This document shows, in pieces, positions 1 to 6,094 of a DNA stretch of 6,094 nucleotides (within the stretch, counting starts at the first letter, position 1; each line of letters starts with the position of its first letter). The stretch is from NCBI GenBank assembly GCA_013152615.1, contig JAADGA010000103.1, positions 1-6,094 on the forward strand. The letters run 5' to 3'. This stretch comes from Alphaproteobacteria bacterium. Its GTDB lineage: Bacteria > Pseudomonadota > Alphaproteobacteria > Sphingomonadales > Emcibacteraceae. The position numbers were made by a program, and so were the translations under genes. The notes under the pieces were generated by a model. That model worked only from the letters and a program-made list of their open reading frames with translations, made no database searches and was not told where the DNA came from.

Positions 1-383
1 CCGCCGCGCGGATTGCTATTGCCAGAGGCGATCAGGTATCCGATGCCGACCTTGCCGGAGCCGTTGGCTTTTTTCAGGCGCTGGGCAAAAAAGTTTCGGT
101 CATTGATGACTGTCCCGGCCTGATTGTCATGCGCATCGTCGCCATGCTCGCCAATGAAGGCTGTGACGCGGTATTTCAGGGGGTTACCAGCCCCGACGGC
201 GTCGATATTGCAATGAAAAGCGGGGTTAACTATCCCAAGGGGCCGCTGCAATGGGCCGGGGATATCGGCCTTGATCATATTGCCGCCACCCTGCGTCACC
301 TGAAAGATTTTTACGGCGAGGACCGCTACCGGACATCACCCCTGATCACGCGCGCGGTATCTGCCGGAAACAAGATTATATGA
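1..383 (+). CDS. paaH: 3-hydroxyadipyl-CoA dehydrogenase PaaH, C-terminal part (5' end outside window)
   Basis: PaaH (also called PaaC) is the cytosolic NAD-dependent enzyme that oxidises 3-hydroxyadipyl-CoA to 3-oxoadipyl-CoA late in phenylacetate degradation. Only the last 126 residues are here; the frame is open from base 3, so the ATG at 129 is internal and not the start. The visible part is a 3-hydroxyacyl-CoA dehydrogenase C-terminal domain: the segment DDCPGLIVMRIVAMLANEG followed by GVTSPDGVDIAMKSGVNYPKG matches the family signature, and the end (FYGEDRYR, then a short tail) resembles the end of E. coli PaaH. Family members are roughly 475-510 residues, so about three quarters, including the Rossmann NAD-binding domain, is missing. 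The stop overlaps the paaI start as ATGA, which supports the operon. A general fatty-acid 3-hydroxyacyl-CoA dehydrogenase is the alternative, but paaI and paaJ next door make PaaH much more likely. Confidence 0.9.
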   Translation, partial: AARIAIARGDQVSDADLAGAVGFFQALGKKVSVIDDCPGLIVMRIVAMLANEGCDAVFQGVTSPDGVDIAMKSGVNYPKGPLQWAGDIGLDHIAATLRHLKDFYGEDRYRTSPLITRAVSAGNKII

Positions 384-841
384 CCACAGAAATTACCCGG
401 AACGTCGCCCGAAAGATTGCGGAAATATTCAACCGCCGCCGCACCCTGGACAAATTGCTCGATATCGAGTTTATCGCCATTGGCCCCGGCACCGCCACCA
501 TGAAAATGAAAATTACCGAAGATATGACGAATGTCTACGGCAGTACCCATGGCGGTGCAGTATTTGCCCTGGCCGATGCGGTTTTTGCCTATGCCTGCAA
601 CAGCCGCAATGTCGTCTCCGTGGCCTCGGGCTGCATGATCGACTATCTGGCACCGTCTTTCCCCGGCGATATTTTAACGGCGACCGGAGAATTTCAGGGC
701 GGACGGGGACGACAGGGTATATACGACATTGCAATCACCAACCAGAAGGGCCAGTTGATTGCCACCTTCCGCGGCAAATCACATGCCACCAATAAGACCG
801 TTCTGGCTACCGAAGAAGAAAAAACAGGAGATACCCCATGA
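380..841 (+). CDS. paaI: Hydroxyphenylacetyl-CoA thioesterase PaaI
   Basis: PaaI is a hotdog-fold acyl-CoA thioesterase, a cytosolic tetramer in characterised cases. It hydrolyses ring-hydroxylated phenylacetyl-CoA and related dead-end products, releasing CoA when the epoxidase pathway stalls. The 153-residue protein carries the family motif HGGAVFALADAVFAYACNS at residues 57-75. Asp66 aligns with the catalytic Asp61 of E. coli PaaI, since the His-to-Asp spacing of 9 is the same. IDYLAPSFPGD (87-97) and FRGKSHAT (130-137) are also typical. The start is the ATG of an ATGA overlap with the paaH stop; the only Shine-Dalgarno-like stretch is a weak GGAAA at 366-370, so translation probably depends on ribosomes ending paaH. 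The last codons (EEEKTGDTP) encode the paaJ ribosome binding site, and the stop overlaps the paaJ start. No key residue is missing and the length is close to that of other PaaI proteins. Confidence 0.95.
   Translation: MTTEITRNVARKIAEIFNRRRTLDKLLDIEFIAIGPGTATMKMKITEDMTNVYGSTHGGAVFALADAVFAYACNSRNVVSVASGCMIDYLAPSFPGDILTATGEFQGGRGRQGIYDIAITNQKGQLIATFRGKSHATNKTVLATEEEKTGDTP
826..830 (+). promoter_or_regulatory. Shine-Dalgarno site of paaJ
   Basis: AGGAG lies 7 bases before the ATG at 838, inside the end of paaI. It fixes the paaJ start and shows that paaJ can recruit its own ribosomes in addition to coupling through the ATGA overlap at 838-841. Confidence 0.8.
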
Positions 842-2043
842 AAGACGCCTTTATCTGTGACGCTATCCGCACCCCCATTGGCCGTTACGGCGGCGCATTG
901 TCCGCCGTACGCCCCGATGACCTGGCCGCCATTCCGCTTAAGGCATTGATAGAGCGCAACCCTGATATGGACTGGACCGCGGTCGATGACCTGATCATGG
1001 GCTGTGCCAATCAGGCCGGGGAAGACAACCGCAATGTTGCGCGTATGAGCGCCCTGCTCGCCGGCCTGCCGGTCACCCTGTCCGGGGCCACGGTAAACCG
1101 GCTGTGTGGTTCCGGCATGGACGCCACCGGCATCGCTGCCCGTGCCATCAAGGCCGGTGAAGCGGAAGTGATGATCTCAGGCGGCGTCGAAAGCATGTCG
1201 CGTGCGCCCTTTGTCACCGGCAAAGCGAATACGGCCTTTTCCCGCAAGGTGGAAACATTCGACACCACCATTGGCTGGCGCTTTGTCAACCGGATGATGA
1301 AGGCGCAATATGGCGTAGACAGCATGCCGGAAACCGCAGAAAATATCGCCGAGGATTTTAATATTTCGCGCGCCGATCAGGATTTATTCGCCCTGCGCTC
1401 CCAACAGAAAACCGCCGCCGCCCAGCAAGCTGGACGCTTTGACGATGAAATCATCCCGGTCACCATTCCGCAGAGGAAAGGCGATCCTGTTGTCGTCATG
1501 ACAGATGAGCATCCCCGCCCCGGCACCACGCTGGAAGCGCTCAGCCGACTGCGCACACCGTTTCGCGACGGTGGCTCGGTAACCGCGGGCAGTGCCTCGG
1601 GCGTTAATGACGGGGCGTGCGCGCTGCTGCTGGCCTCGGGCGCAGCCGCCAAAAAACATGGCTTGACCCCGAAGGCGCGGGTGGTCGGGATGGCGACTGC
1701 CGGACTGGAACCACGGATCATGGGCTTTGGCCCGGCTCCGGCGACCAAAAAGCTGCTGGCACAGACCGGCCTCAGTCTGGATCAGATGGATGTGATTGAG
1801 CTTAATGAAGCCTTCGCCTCCCAAAGCCTCGCGGTGCTGCGGGACCTTGGCCTCGCGGACGATGCCGACCATGTCAATCCCAACGGTGGGGCGATCGCCC
1901 TTGGCCATCCGCTCGGCATGAGCGGTGCGCGCCTCGTGACGACCGCGATGTATGAACTTCACCGCCGGGGCGGCCGTTATGCCCTCTGCACCATGTGTAT
2001 CGGCGTTGGCCAAGGCATCGCCATGATCATCGAGAGGGTGTGA
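838..2043 (+). CDS. paaJ: 3-oxoadipyl-CoA thiolase (PaaJ/PcaF)
   Basis: This cytosolic thiolase cleaves 3-oxoadipyl-CoA with CoA into succinyl-CoA and acetyl-CoA. In the phenylacetate pathway PaaJ also cleaves 3-oxo-5,6-dehydrosuberyl-CoA earlier in the route. At 401 residues it has the usual length. The nucleophilic cysteine is Cys90 in [11 protein letters not shown], the NEAF motif is at 323-326, His357 lies in [16 protein letters not shown], and the second active-site cysteine is Cys387 in CIGVGQG. The start [20 protein letters not shown] and the end IIERV are characteristic of the PcaF/PaaJ subgroup rather than acetoacetyl-CoA thiolases. The ATG overlaps the paaI stop and has a good Shine-Dalgarno site. 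From sequence alone PaaJ and PcaF (beta-ketoadipate pathway) are hard to tell apart; position after paaH and paaI favours PaaJ. The stop is 2 bases from the stop of the convergent glycosyltransferase, so paaK does not follow. Confidence 0.96.
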   Translation: MKDAFICDAIRTPIGRYGGALSAVRPDDLAAIPLKALIERNPDMDWTAVDDLIMGCANQAGEDNRNVARMSALLAGLPVTLSGATVNRLCGSGMDATGIAARAIKAGEAEVMISGGVESMSRAPFVTGKANTAFSRKVETFDTTIGWRFVNRMMKAQYGVDSMPETAENIAEDFNISRADQDLFALRSQQKTAAAQQAGRFDDEIIPVTIPQRKGDPVVVMTDEHPRPGTTLEALSRLRTPFRDGGSVTAGSASGVNDGACALLLASGAAAKKHGLTPKARVVGMATAGLEPRIMGFGPAPATKKLLAQTGLSLDQMDVIELNEAFASQSLAVLRDLGLADDADHVNPNGGAIALGHPLGMSGARLVTTAMYELHRRGGRYALCTMCIGVGQGIAMIIERV

Positions 2044-2045
2044 GA

Positions 2046-3374
2046 TTACCCTTTATGATCGGCGATAATTCTGTCCATAAAGCTGATCAGCTTTTCAAAC
2101 TGTCGGGCGCGGGTGAATTTTTCCCGGGCCGGATTTACCGCGGTTTCCAGTTGCCCCTGTCTTTTTTTATCAAGCAGGGTCGACAAATAAGTCGCAACCT
2201 CATCCGCGTCATTGCTGACCAGACCAAAAGCATTGTCACGGATAATATCCGCCGCCTCGCCGGTGGTGCTGCCAAGGGATAAAACCGGCTTGTTCGCGCC
2301 GATATATTCAAACAGCTTGCCGGCAATAACCCCATCCTCGCCGGGGTGGTCCCATCTGAGCAGCATCAGCACATCAACCTGCTGTTGAATTTCCAGCAGT
2401 TGCTTTTGCGGAATATAGCGGTTACAGATCACATTTTTTTCCAGATTATACTGTTTTATCAGCGCATTCTGCCGGTCATTCAAATCTGCCCTGCCCTTGG
2501 GGGTATAGAGCAGAATAGTGAAATTCTGCGCCTTGTCGCCAAGCCTGCCCAGGGCCTCAAAGGCAACCGACGGATCGCGGGTGCCGCCATATAAATACCC
2601 GGCATAGAGCAGGGTTATCTTGCCGTCATCATAGCTGGCGCGGGCCTCGGGGTTAAAATCCGCCGGATCAAAGCCATTCATGACAAATTCAACCGGAATA
2701 TCCCGTGCTGATCTCAAATGCTCTGCCCACGTACTGGTGACTGTCACCAGACCCGCGCACTGTTTCAGCGCATGATTTTCCAGCAAGCGATCAATGCCCC
2801 GGCGCAGGCCGCGACTGTTATAATAGGGATGGTTTGTCCATAAATCACGGTAATCAAAGACCACCGGCACATTAATCATCCGGCCAAGCCGGGCGGCCAC
2901 CAGCATCGGGGTAAAAGGCGGCAGGGTGGCAAAGATGATATCCGGGCTCCACTGTTGAAATATTTTTTTACCGGCCCGAACCGCAGGCAAATACCAGCCG
3001 ATCATATCGTCCGGAATATTGGTCAGCCGCCGGTACAGGATGCTGATTGCCGATTCTCTGCGCGGCGCAATATCCCCGTGGTCCAACGGGGTAGTTACAT
3101 TTTGCGGCGGTGACTGCTTTTTGCTTTTGCCGAAAAACGACTTCAGGCAGGCTTTTACCGTGGTTGGAAAGTCATTGATTTTTGCATAGTCAATATAATG
3201 AACTCGCCCCGGCGATACTTCGGGCGACAACACCGGCTCGAACTCGTCGTTATGCGGGCATAGCACCTGTATATCATGGCCGTGATCCTCAAGATAGCTG
3301 GCGAGCTTGTTCACCCGGCTGGCCGAGGCCGGACTATAGGGTGGGAAATAACCGGCAATGATTAATATTTTCAC
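2046..3374 (-). CDS. Glycosyltransferase family 4 (GT-B fold, WbuB-like)
   Basis: The protein (442 residues) looks like a cytosolic or membrane-associated retaining GT4 enzyme that moves a sugar from a nucleotide donor to a glycan or lipid acceptor; the actual donor and acceptor cannot be read from sequence. The N-terminal acceptor domain begins MKILIIAGYFPPYSPASASRV with the glycine-containing loop and PASASR motif of this family, and continues through IIFATLPPFTPMLVAARLG (146-164) and FDYRDLWTNHPYY (173-185). MNGFDPADF (232-240) leads into the C-terminal donor-binding domain, where AGKLFEYIGANKPVLSLG (351-368) contains the conserved Glu356 that contacts the nucleotide-sugar. Residues 83-108 look like a flexible polar linker. 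The start codon is GTG, with GAAAGAG 7 bases upstream. No other polysaccharide gene is visible nearby. By eye the gene is somewhat more A+T-rich than its neighbours, which might reflect separate ancestry. Confidence 0.88.
   Translation of the reverse strand: MKILIIAGYFPPYSPASASRVNKLASYLEDHGHDIQVLCPHNDEFEPVLSPEVSPGRVHYIDYAKINDFPTTVKACLKSFFGKSKKQSPPQNVTTPLDHGDIAPRRESAISILYRRLTNIPDDMIGWYLPAVRAGKKIFQQWSPDIIFATLPPFTPMLVAARLGRMINVPVVFDYRDLWTNHPYYNSRGLRRGIDRLLENHALKQCAGLVTVTSTWAEHLRSARDIPVEFVMNGFDPADFNPEARASYDDGKITLLYAGYLYGGTRDPSVAFEALGRLGDKAQNFTILLYTPKGRADLNDRQNALIKQYNLEKNVICNRYIPQKQLLEIQQQVDVLMLLRWDHPGEDGVIAGKLFEYIGANKPVLSLGSTTGEAADIIRDNAFGLVSNDADEVATYLSTLLDKKRQGQLETAVNPAREKFTRARQFEKLISFMDRIIADHKG
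2079..2094. other. Perfect 16-base palindrome at the convergent gene junction
   Basis: AAAGCTGATCAGCTTT is its own reverse complement. It begins 36 bases after the paaJ stop and lies inside the last codons of the minus-strand glycosyltransferase, where it encodes KLISF. As RNA it can form a 6-base-pair stem with a GATC loop, followed on the plus strand by one further T and then C. Because there are only 2 bases between the two genes, any paaJ terminator must lie in glycosyltransferase coding sequence, and this is the best candidate I see. The stem is short and A/T-rich at its base, so it is at most a weak terminator and may be chance. Confidence 0.3.
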
Positions 3375-3381
3375 TATACTG

Positions 3382-3388
3382 CTCTTTC
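3382..3388 (-). promoter_or_regulatory. Shine-Dalgarno-like site of the glycosyltransferase
   Basis: On the minus strand GAAAGAG lies 7 bases before the GTG at 3374. It supports GTG as the start. The nearby ATG at 3388-3390 is out of frame, and the MKILIIAGYFPP start fits the family's usual N terminus. Confidence 0.55.
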
Positions 3389-3425
3389 ATTGGTTAGGAT
3401 TTTAGCCCTTACTTTAAGACATCAC

Positions 3426-3470
3426 CGGAATTACGAATTTGGGGTTTATCAATTTGGGATTTACCAATTT
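3426..3470 (-). repeat. Three tandem 15-base repeats upstream of the glycosyltransferase
   Basis: Read on the minus strand, the copies are AAATTGGTAAATCCC (3470-3456), AAATTGATAAACCCC (3455-3441) and AAATTCGTAATTCCG (3440-3426). Copies 1 and 2 match at 13 of 15 positions, copies 1 and 3 at 12 of 15. They fill the middle of the 107-base gap between the antiporter stop and the glycosyltransferase GTG, beginning 11 bases after the antiporter stop and ending about 50 bases before the GTG. Their role is unknown; an operator array, a leader RNA element or a simple slippage product are all possible. Confidence 0.7.
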
Positions 3471-3480
3471 CTGTCTGGAG

Positions 3481-3494
3481 ATTATAACATTATA
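3481..3494 (-). promoter_or_regulatory. Possible -10 elements for the glycosyltransferase
   Basis: The minus strand contains TATAATGTTATAAT, two exact TATAAT hexamers 8 bases apart, spanning the last codons and stop of the antiporter gene. A promoter here would start transcription near base 3474, just before the 15-base repeats, giving a leader of about 100 bases. No good -35 hexamer is found at 16-18 bases upstream of either box (at best 3 of 6 matches), so this is a weak prediction. Confidence 0.25.
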
Positions 3495-4870
3495 ACAGAC
3501 GCAATCACATAAAATATTAAGCTGATTGCCCCGGCGATCAGGGCATAGGGCAATTGGGTTCTGACATGTTCCAGCAGATCACAGCCGCTGGCAATCGCGG
3601 AAATCGCGGTGGTGTCGGAAATCGGCGAACAGTGATCACCAAACACGCCGCCACCAAGGATCGCCGCCAGCACCAGCGACGGCGGCAGCCCGAGGCTCTG
3701 GATCAGCGGCACCCCGAGCGGAATAAGAATGGCAAAGGTCCCCCATGAGGTACCGGTAGTAAAGGATATCAACGCCCCGCTGAGAAACAGCACTGGCACC
3801 ACCAGCACCAGTGGCAGATAGTTACCGACCAGTCCGGCAATAAAAACCCCGGTGCCCAGTTGTTGCAGGCTGGCCCCGAGCGCCAGCGAAAACAGCACGA
3901 TCGTCACCAGCGGCAACAGCTCCCCCATGCCGCGAAAGCCAATCTCCACCAATTGAATATGGCTGAATCTCCGGCTTGACACCATCATGACATAGGCGAC
4001 AAGAGCGGCAAGGGCGGTGGCATAAAGTACCGATTTTGAGCCGTTGCCAAGGGCGATATCACCGTCCCCGGTCCACCACATAAAACCAATCATGCCCAAA
4101 ATCATGGTCAGCAATGGCACCAGCATAAAACGCGCCCGGGTCGGCGGATATTCATGATGATGGCTCAGGGTTTCCGCGCGGGCCTTGCCGTCGCTTATCG
4201 CCATCGGGCCATATACCCGGTCGGAAAGCACGGTATAAAACACCAGCCCCAAGGTGATCAGCGCGTAAAAATTCAGCACCACCGTGCCCCATAACACAAC
4301 CACCGCCGGCTGGCCAAGCTGATAACCGCTGAGCAGCGCCAGCACATAAGCCCCCCAGCCATTAAGCAGGATCAGGATACAGACCGGCGCACTGGTGCTG
4401 TCGATAATATAGGCCAGTCTGGCCCGGCTCATGCCATATTTATCGAACAATCCGCGCGCCAATATCCCCGAGGTCAGCACGCTGAGATTAGATTCAATGA
4501 AGATCACAACCCCGGTCAGAGTGGTCAGCAGCCCGACCGAGCGCCGTCCTCTGGCCAGACCGCTGCCAACCATCATTTCCACCAGCGCACTGACCCCGCC
4601 GGACACCCGGATATAGGCCAGCAGGGCACCAATCAGCAGGCTGAATATCAGAATCCGGCTATTGCCCGCCGTGGCAAACACCGCGACAATCCGCTCCAGA
4701 CTGTTGACAAAAGCATTGAGCGGGGCCATGACATCACCTGTCACATTCCCCGGCGACAACAATAGAAATTCAGCAGTAAAGACCGCGAGAAACAACGCCA
4801 GAATTACCTCCCGACGCCACAGCACTACAATAATTGCCACCAGCGGCGGTAAAATCGTCACCCAGGTCAT
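3482..4870 (-). CDS. NhaC-family Na+/H+ antiporter
   Basis: This inner-membrane protein of 462 residues belongs to the NhaC family of the ion transporter superfamily, whose characterised members exchange protons for Na+ (some couple to organic acids such as malate and lactate). It is strongly hydrophobic, with roughly 11-12 membrane segments, for example near residues 3-18, 21-39, 73-87, 153-178, 188-214, 248-266, 281-297, 316-336, 341-365, 376-392 and 437-461. The signature GGGVFGDHCSPISDTTAISA (406-425), with Asp412, His413 and Asp419, is clear. SFTTGTSWGTF (369-379) and IFIESNLSVLTSG (123-135) are further conserved patches. A polar loop at 217-247 has three histidines in a row. The start ATG has AAGGGA 9 bases upstream. 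It follows the hydrolase-ABM gene by 75 bases and precedes the glycosyltransferase by 107; cotranscription is possible but not shown. Substrate and physiological role are inference: pH or sodium homeostasis. Confidence 0.88.
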   Translation of the reverse strand: MTWVTILPPLVAIIVVLWRREVILALFLAVFTAEFLLLSPGNVTGDVMAPLNAFVNSLERIVAVFATAGNSRILIFSLLIGALLAYIRVSGGVSALVEMMVGSGLARGRRSVGLLTTLTGVVIFIESNLSVLTSGILARGLFDKYGMSRARLAYIIDSTSAPVCILILLNGWGAYVLALLSGYQLGQPAVVVLWGTVVLNFYALITLGLVFYTVLSDRVYGPMAISDGKARAETLSHHHEYPPTRARFMLVPLLTMILGMIGFMWWTGDGDIALGNGSKSVLYATALAALVAYVMMVSSRRFSHIQLVEIGFRGMGELLPLVTIVLFSLALGASLQQLGTGVFIAGLVGNYLPLVLVVPVLFLSGALISFTTGTSWGTFAILIPLGVPLIQSLGLPPSLVLAAILGGGVFGDHCSPISDTTAISAIASGCDLLEHVRTQLPYALIAGAISLIFYVIASVIML

Positions 4871-4879
4871 TAAAGACTA

Positions 4880-4885
4880 TCCCTT
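4880..4885 (-). promoter_or_regulatory. Shine-Dalgarno site of the antiporter, within an inverted repeat
   Basis: On the minus strand AAGGGA lies 9 bases before the antiporter ATG at 4870. The same bases form most of AGGGAT (4884-4879), which is complementary to ATCCCT at 4913-4908, 23 bases upstream. Pairing would cover the ribosome binding site, but the stem is only 6 base pairs, so occlusion is speculative. The loop holds an A-rich stretch and GGATAATAATG, which also resembles a -10 element without a convincing -35. The rest of the 75-base gap (4871-4945) shows no intrinsic terminator. Confidence 0.5.
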
Positions 4886-4945
4886 ACATTATTATCCTTT
4901 TTACTTTAGGGATGAAGCCCGTGCCCTGCAAGCCTGTCGTTCAGA

Positions 4946-6094
4946 CTATGGTCTGCTTCCGGCGTTACCGGGCGGGATTGACCGATGCACCATTTTGCTG
5001 TCAGCCGGGGCCTGATGACGGTCAATCATGCCATAATCACGAATGATATGAGCGATCCGCAGGTGGTAATCCGCGAAGATTCCCCCGCGCCCCTTCCCCT
5101 GCGCATTGCGGTGGGCATCAAGAGTGCGCCATCGCCGAACCGCCGCGTCATCTTTAAAAAATGATAGCGACAGGATCTTCTTCGGGTCGGTCAAACTCTG
5201 AAACCGCTCGACCGAGACAAAGCCCTCACTCTGATCCAGCAGCGGTCGTATCCTGGCAGCGATATCAAGATAATCAGCTTTACGTCCTGCGGCCAGTTCA
5301 ACCTCGAAAATAACGGCGACTGGCCCTGTGGTCGTCGCAGTATTTATACGGTCACGCAGCAGAAAGTCGCGGGTTGCCTGATAAAGATCGAACCTGCCCC
5401 TTTCCAGATGGGCCAGATGTGTCGCTTTGGCGAGCTTAATGTCCTGTTTTGCGGCTGCGCGGCTCAGACTGTTGAACAGCCAGGCGGCATCGACATCCGG
5501 GATTAAACTGTCCCATTCCCCCCGAACAATAAGCACCGGACATGTAATCTGTGACGGATCATAAGGAAACCGGCCAGCCCACGCATCCTGTATATCTGCT
5601 GCCGGTCCGGACGGAACCGTCACCGCAGGCGGATTAAAATCAGCACTATGATTGTCCGTTGCCAGATAGGCCGCCGCCCAGTCGGTAAAATGAGCCGCCG
5701 ATAAAACCGGCGTTTCCGCTGCGGGCACATCACAGACAAAACGATCATATTGACTTTGGATGGTGATCTGCTGAAATGCCGACATCGACGCGGGCGACAC
5801 TGGCTCCACCGCACCCTGACGCTGTGCAATCGGGCCGAACATAACCAGCCGCTCAATCAGGTCGGGGTGCGCGGCGGCGAAGGCTCCCGCCGGAAGCGTT
5901 CCCCGGGAATGCGCAATGATTGAAATATGGTGATTGCCACTTTGCGCCAGAATCTCCCGGACGGCAGCCTCAATCTGCTGTACTGCTTCGGGGCATTTAC
6001 CCGGGATTATGCCCTCCGGACAATTCGGCAGGCGGTCCGATGCTCCAAAGCCGATGAAATCAAGCGCCCAGACATCAAATCCAGCCGCCGCCAG
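4946..6094 (-). CDS. Alpha/beta hydrolase fused to a C-terminal ABM-like domain (5' end outside window)
   Basis: The frame is open to the window edge, giving 382 residues without the true start; the ATG at 5842 is internal, since it falls after the nucleophile. Numbering from the edge, LAAAGFDVWALDFIGFGASDR (1-21) is the usual hydrolase strand and loop, and ISIIAHSRGTLPAG holds nucleophile Ser63. VLIVRGEWDSLIPD gives the likely acid Asp195, and KATHLAHLERGRFDLY the likely base His226. About 60-70 N-terminal residues with the oxyanion loop are probably missing. After a short linker, residues about 258-355 resemble a stand-alone ABM (antibiotic biosynthesis monooxygenase) dimeric ferredoxin-like domain: VAVIFEVELAAGRKADYLD, then EGFVSVERFQS, ILSLSFF, and GIFADYHLRIAHIIRDYG, followed by a tail with QAPADS. 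No ATG, GTG or TTG lies at the junction. The substrate is unknown; this family includes esterases and other hydrolases, and many ABM proteins are uncharacterised. The protein has no visible tie to phenylacetate metabolism. Confidence 0.85.
   Translation of the reverse strand: MAAAGFDVWALDFIGFGASDRLPNCPEGIIPGKCPEAVQQIEAAVREILAQSGNHHISIIAHSRGTLPAGAFAAAHPDLIERLVMFGPIAQRQGAVEPVSPASMSAFQQITIQSQYDRFVCDVPAAETPVLSAAHFTDWAAAYLATDNHSADFNPPAVTVPSGPAADIQDAWAGRFPYDPSQITCPVLIVRGEWDSLIPDVDAAWLFNSLSRAAAKQDIKLAKATHLAHLERGRFDLYQATRDFLLRDRINTATTTGPVAVIFEVELAAGRKADYLDIAARIRPLLDQSEGFVSVERFQSLTDPKKILSLSFFKDDAAVRRWRTLDAHRNAQGKGRGGIFADYHLRIAHIIRDYGMIDRHQAPADSKMVHRSIPPGNAGSRP

Noticed and set aside
1011..1748. Further open frames of 104 and 123 codons on the minus strand inside paaJ
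   Set aside because: They are shadows of the thiolase with low-complexity, alanine- and proline-rich translations and no supporting context.
1384..2013. A 209-codon open frame antisense to paaJ
   Set aside because: It mirrors a strongly conserved thiolase on the other strand, and its product shows no recognisable family or motif; high G+C third positions readily create such frames.
3396..3420. Shared short words (TAAAGTAA, GTAAGGG) in the leaders of the glycosyltransferase and the antiporter
   Set aside because: The matches are 7-8 bases, differ in order and spacing, and are expected by chance in A+T-rich gaps.
4942..4955. Short hairpin CAGAC-TATG-GTCTG over the hydrolase stop codon, considered as a terminator
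   Set aside because: The stem is only 5 base pairs and no T-run follows on the minus strand.
4662..5015. A 117-codon plus-strand frame spanning the antiporter start and the hydrolase end
   Set aside because: It is antisense to two well-supported genes, and its translation resembles no family.
5620..5856. A 78-codon minus-strand frame inside the hydrolase
   Set aside because: It is out of frame with the hydrolase, whose conserved motifs run through the same bases.
1..6094. CRISPR arrays, tRNA or rRNA genes, insertion sequences, attachment sites
   Set aside because: I saw no regularly spaced repeats beyond the three 15-base copies, no tRNA-like fold, no transposase or integrase, and no terminal inverted repeats.

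Overview
The window looks like ordinary chromosomal DNA from a Gram-negative proteobacterium, most likely an alphaproteobacterium of moderate G+C. That placement is my inference from the style of the paa genes and the proteins; no rRNA or other phylogenetic marker is present. The layout is tight: one plus-strand operon fragment faces three minus-strand genes, and coding sequence covers nearly all of it.

Bases 1-2043 (plus strand) are the distal part of a phenylacetate (paa) catabolic operon: the C-terminal end of paaH, then paaI, then paaJ. Both junctions are 4-base ATGA overlaps, so the genes are probably translationally coupled. PaaH oxidises 3-hydroxyadipyl-CoA and PaaJ cleaves the resulting 3-oxoadipyl-CoA to succinyl-CoA and acetyl-CoA. 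PaaI is a hotdog thioesterase thought to rescue CoA from dead-end ring-hydroxylated or epoxidised phenylacetyl-CoA products. The H-I-J order matches the E. coli cluster, but no paaK follows: the next gene runs the opposite way.

Bases 2046-6094 (minus strand) carry, in transcription order, an alpha/beta hydrolase with a fused C-terminal ABM (antibiotic biosynthesis monooxygenase-like) domain whose start lies beyond the right edge, an NhaC-family Na+/H+ antiporter, and a family 4 glycosyltransferase with a GTG start. Gaps between them are 75 and 107 bases. The three have no obvious common pathway. The glycosyltransferase stop codon lies only 2 bases from the paaJ stop, tail to tail.

I found no clear novel system, mobile element, CRISPR array or RNA gene. 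The points most worth a second look are the hydrolase-ABM fusion, three tandem 15-base repeats just upstream of the glycosyltransferase, and a perfect 16-base palindrome at the convergent paaJ/glycosyltransferase junction.
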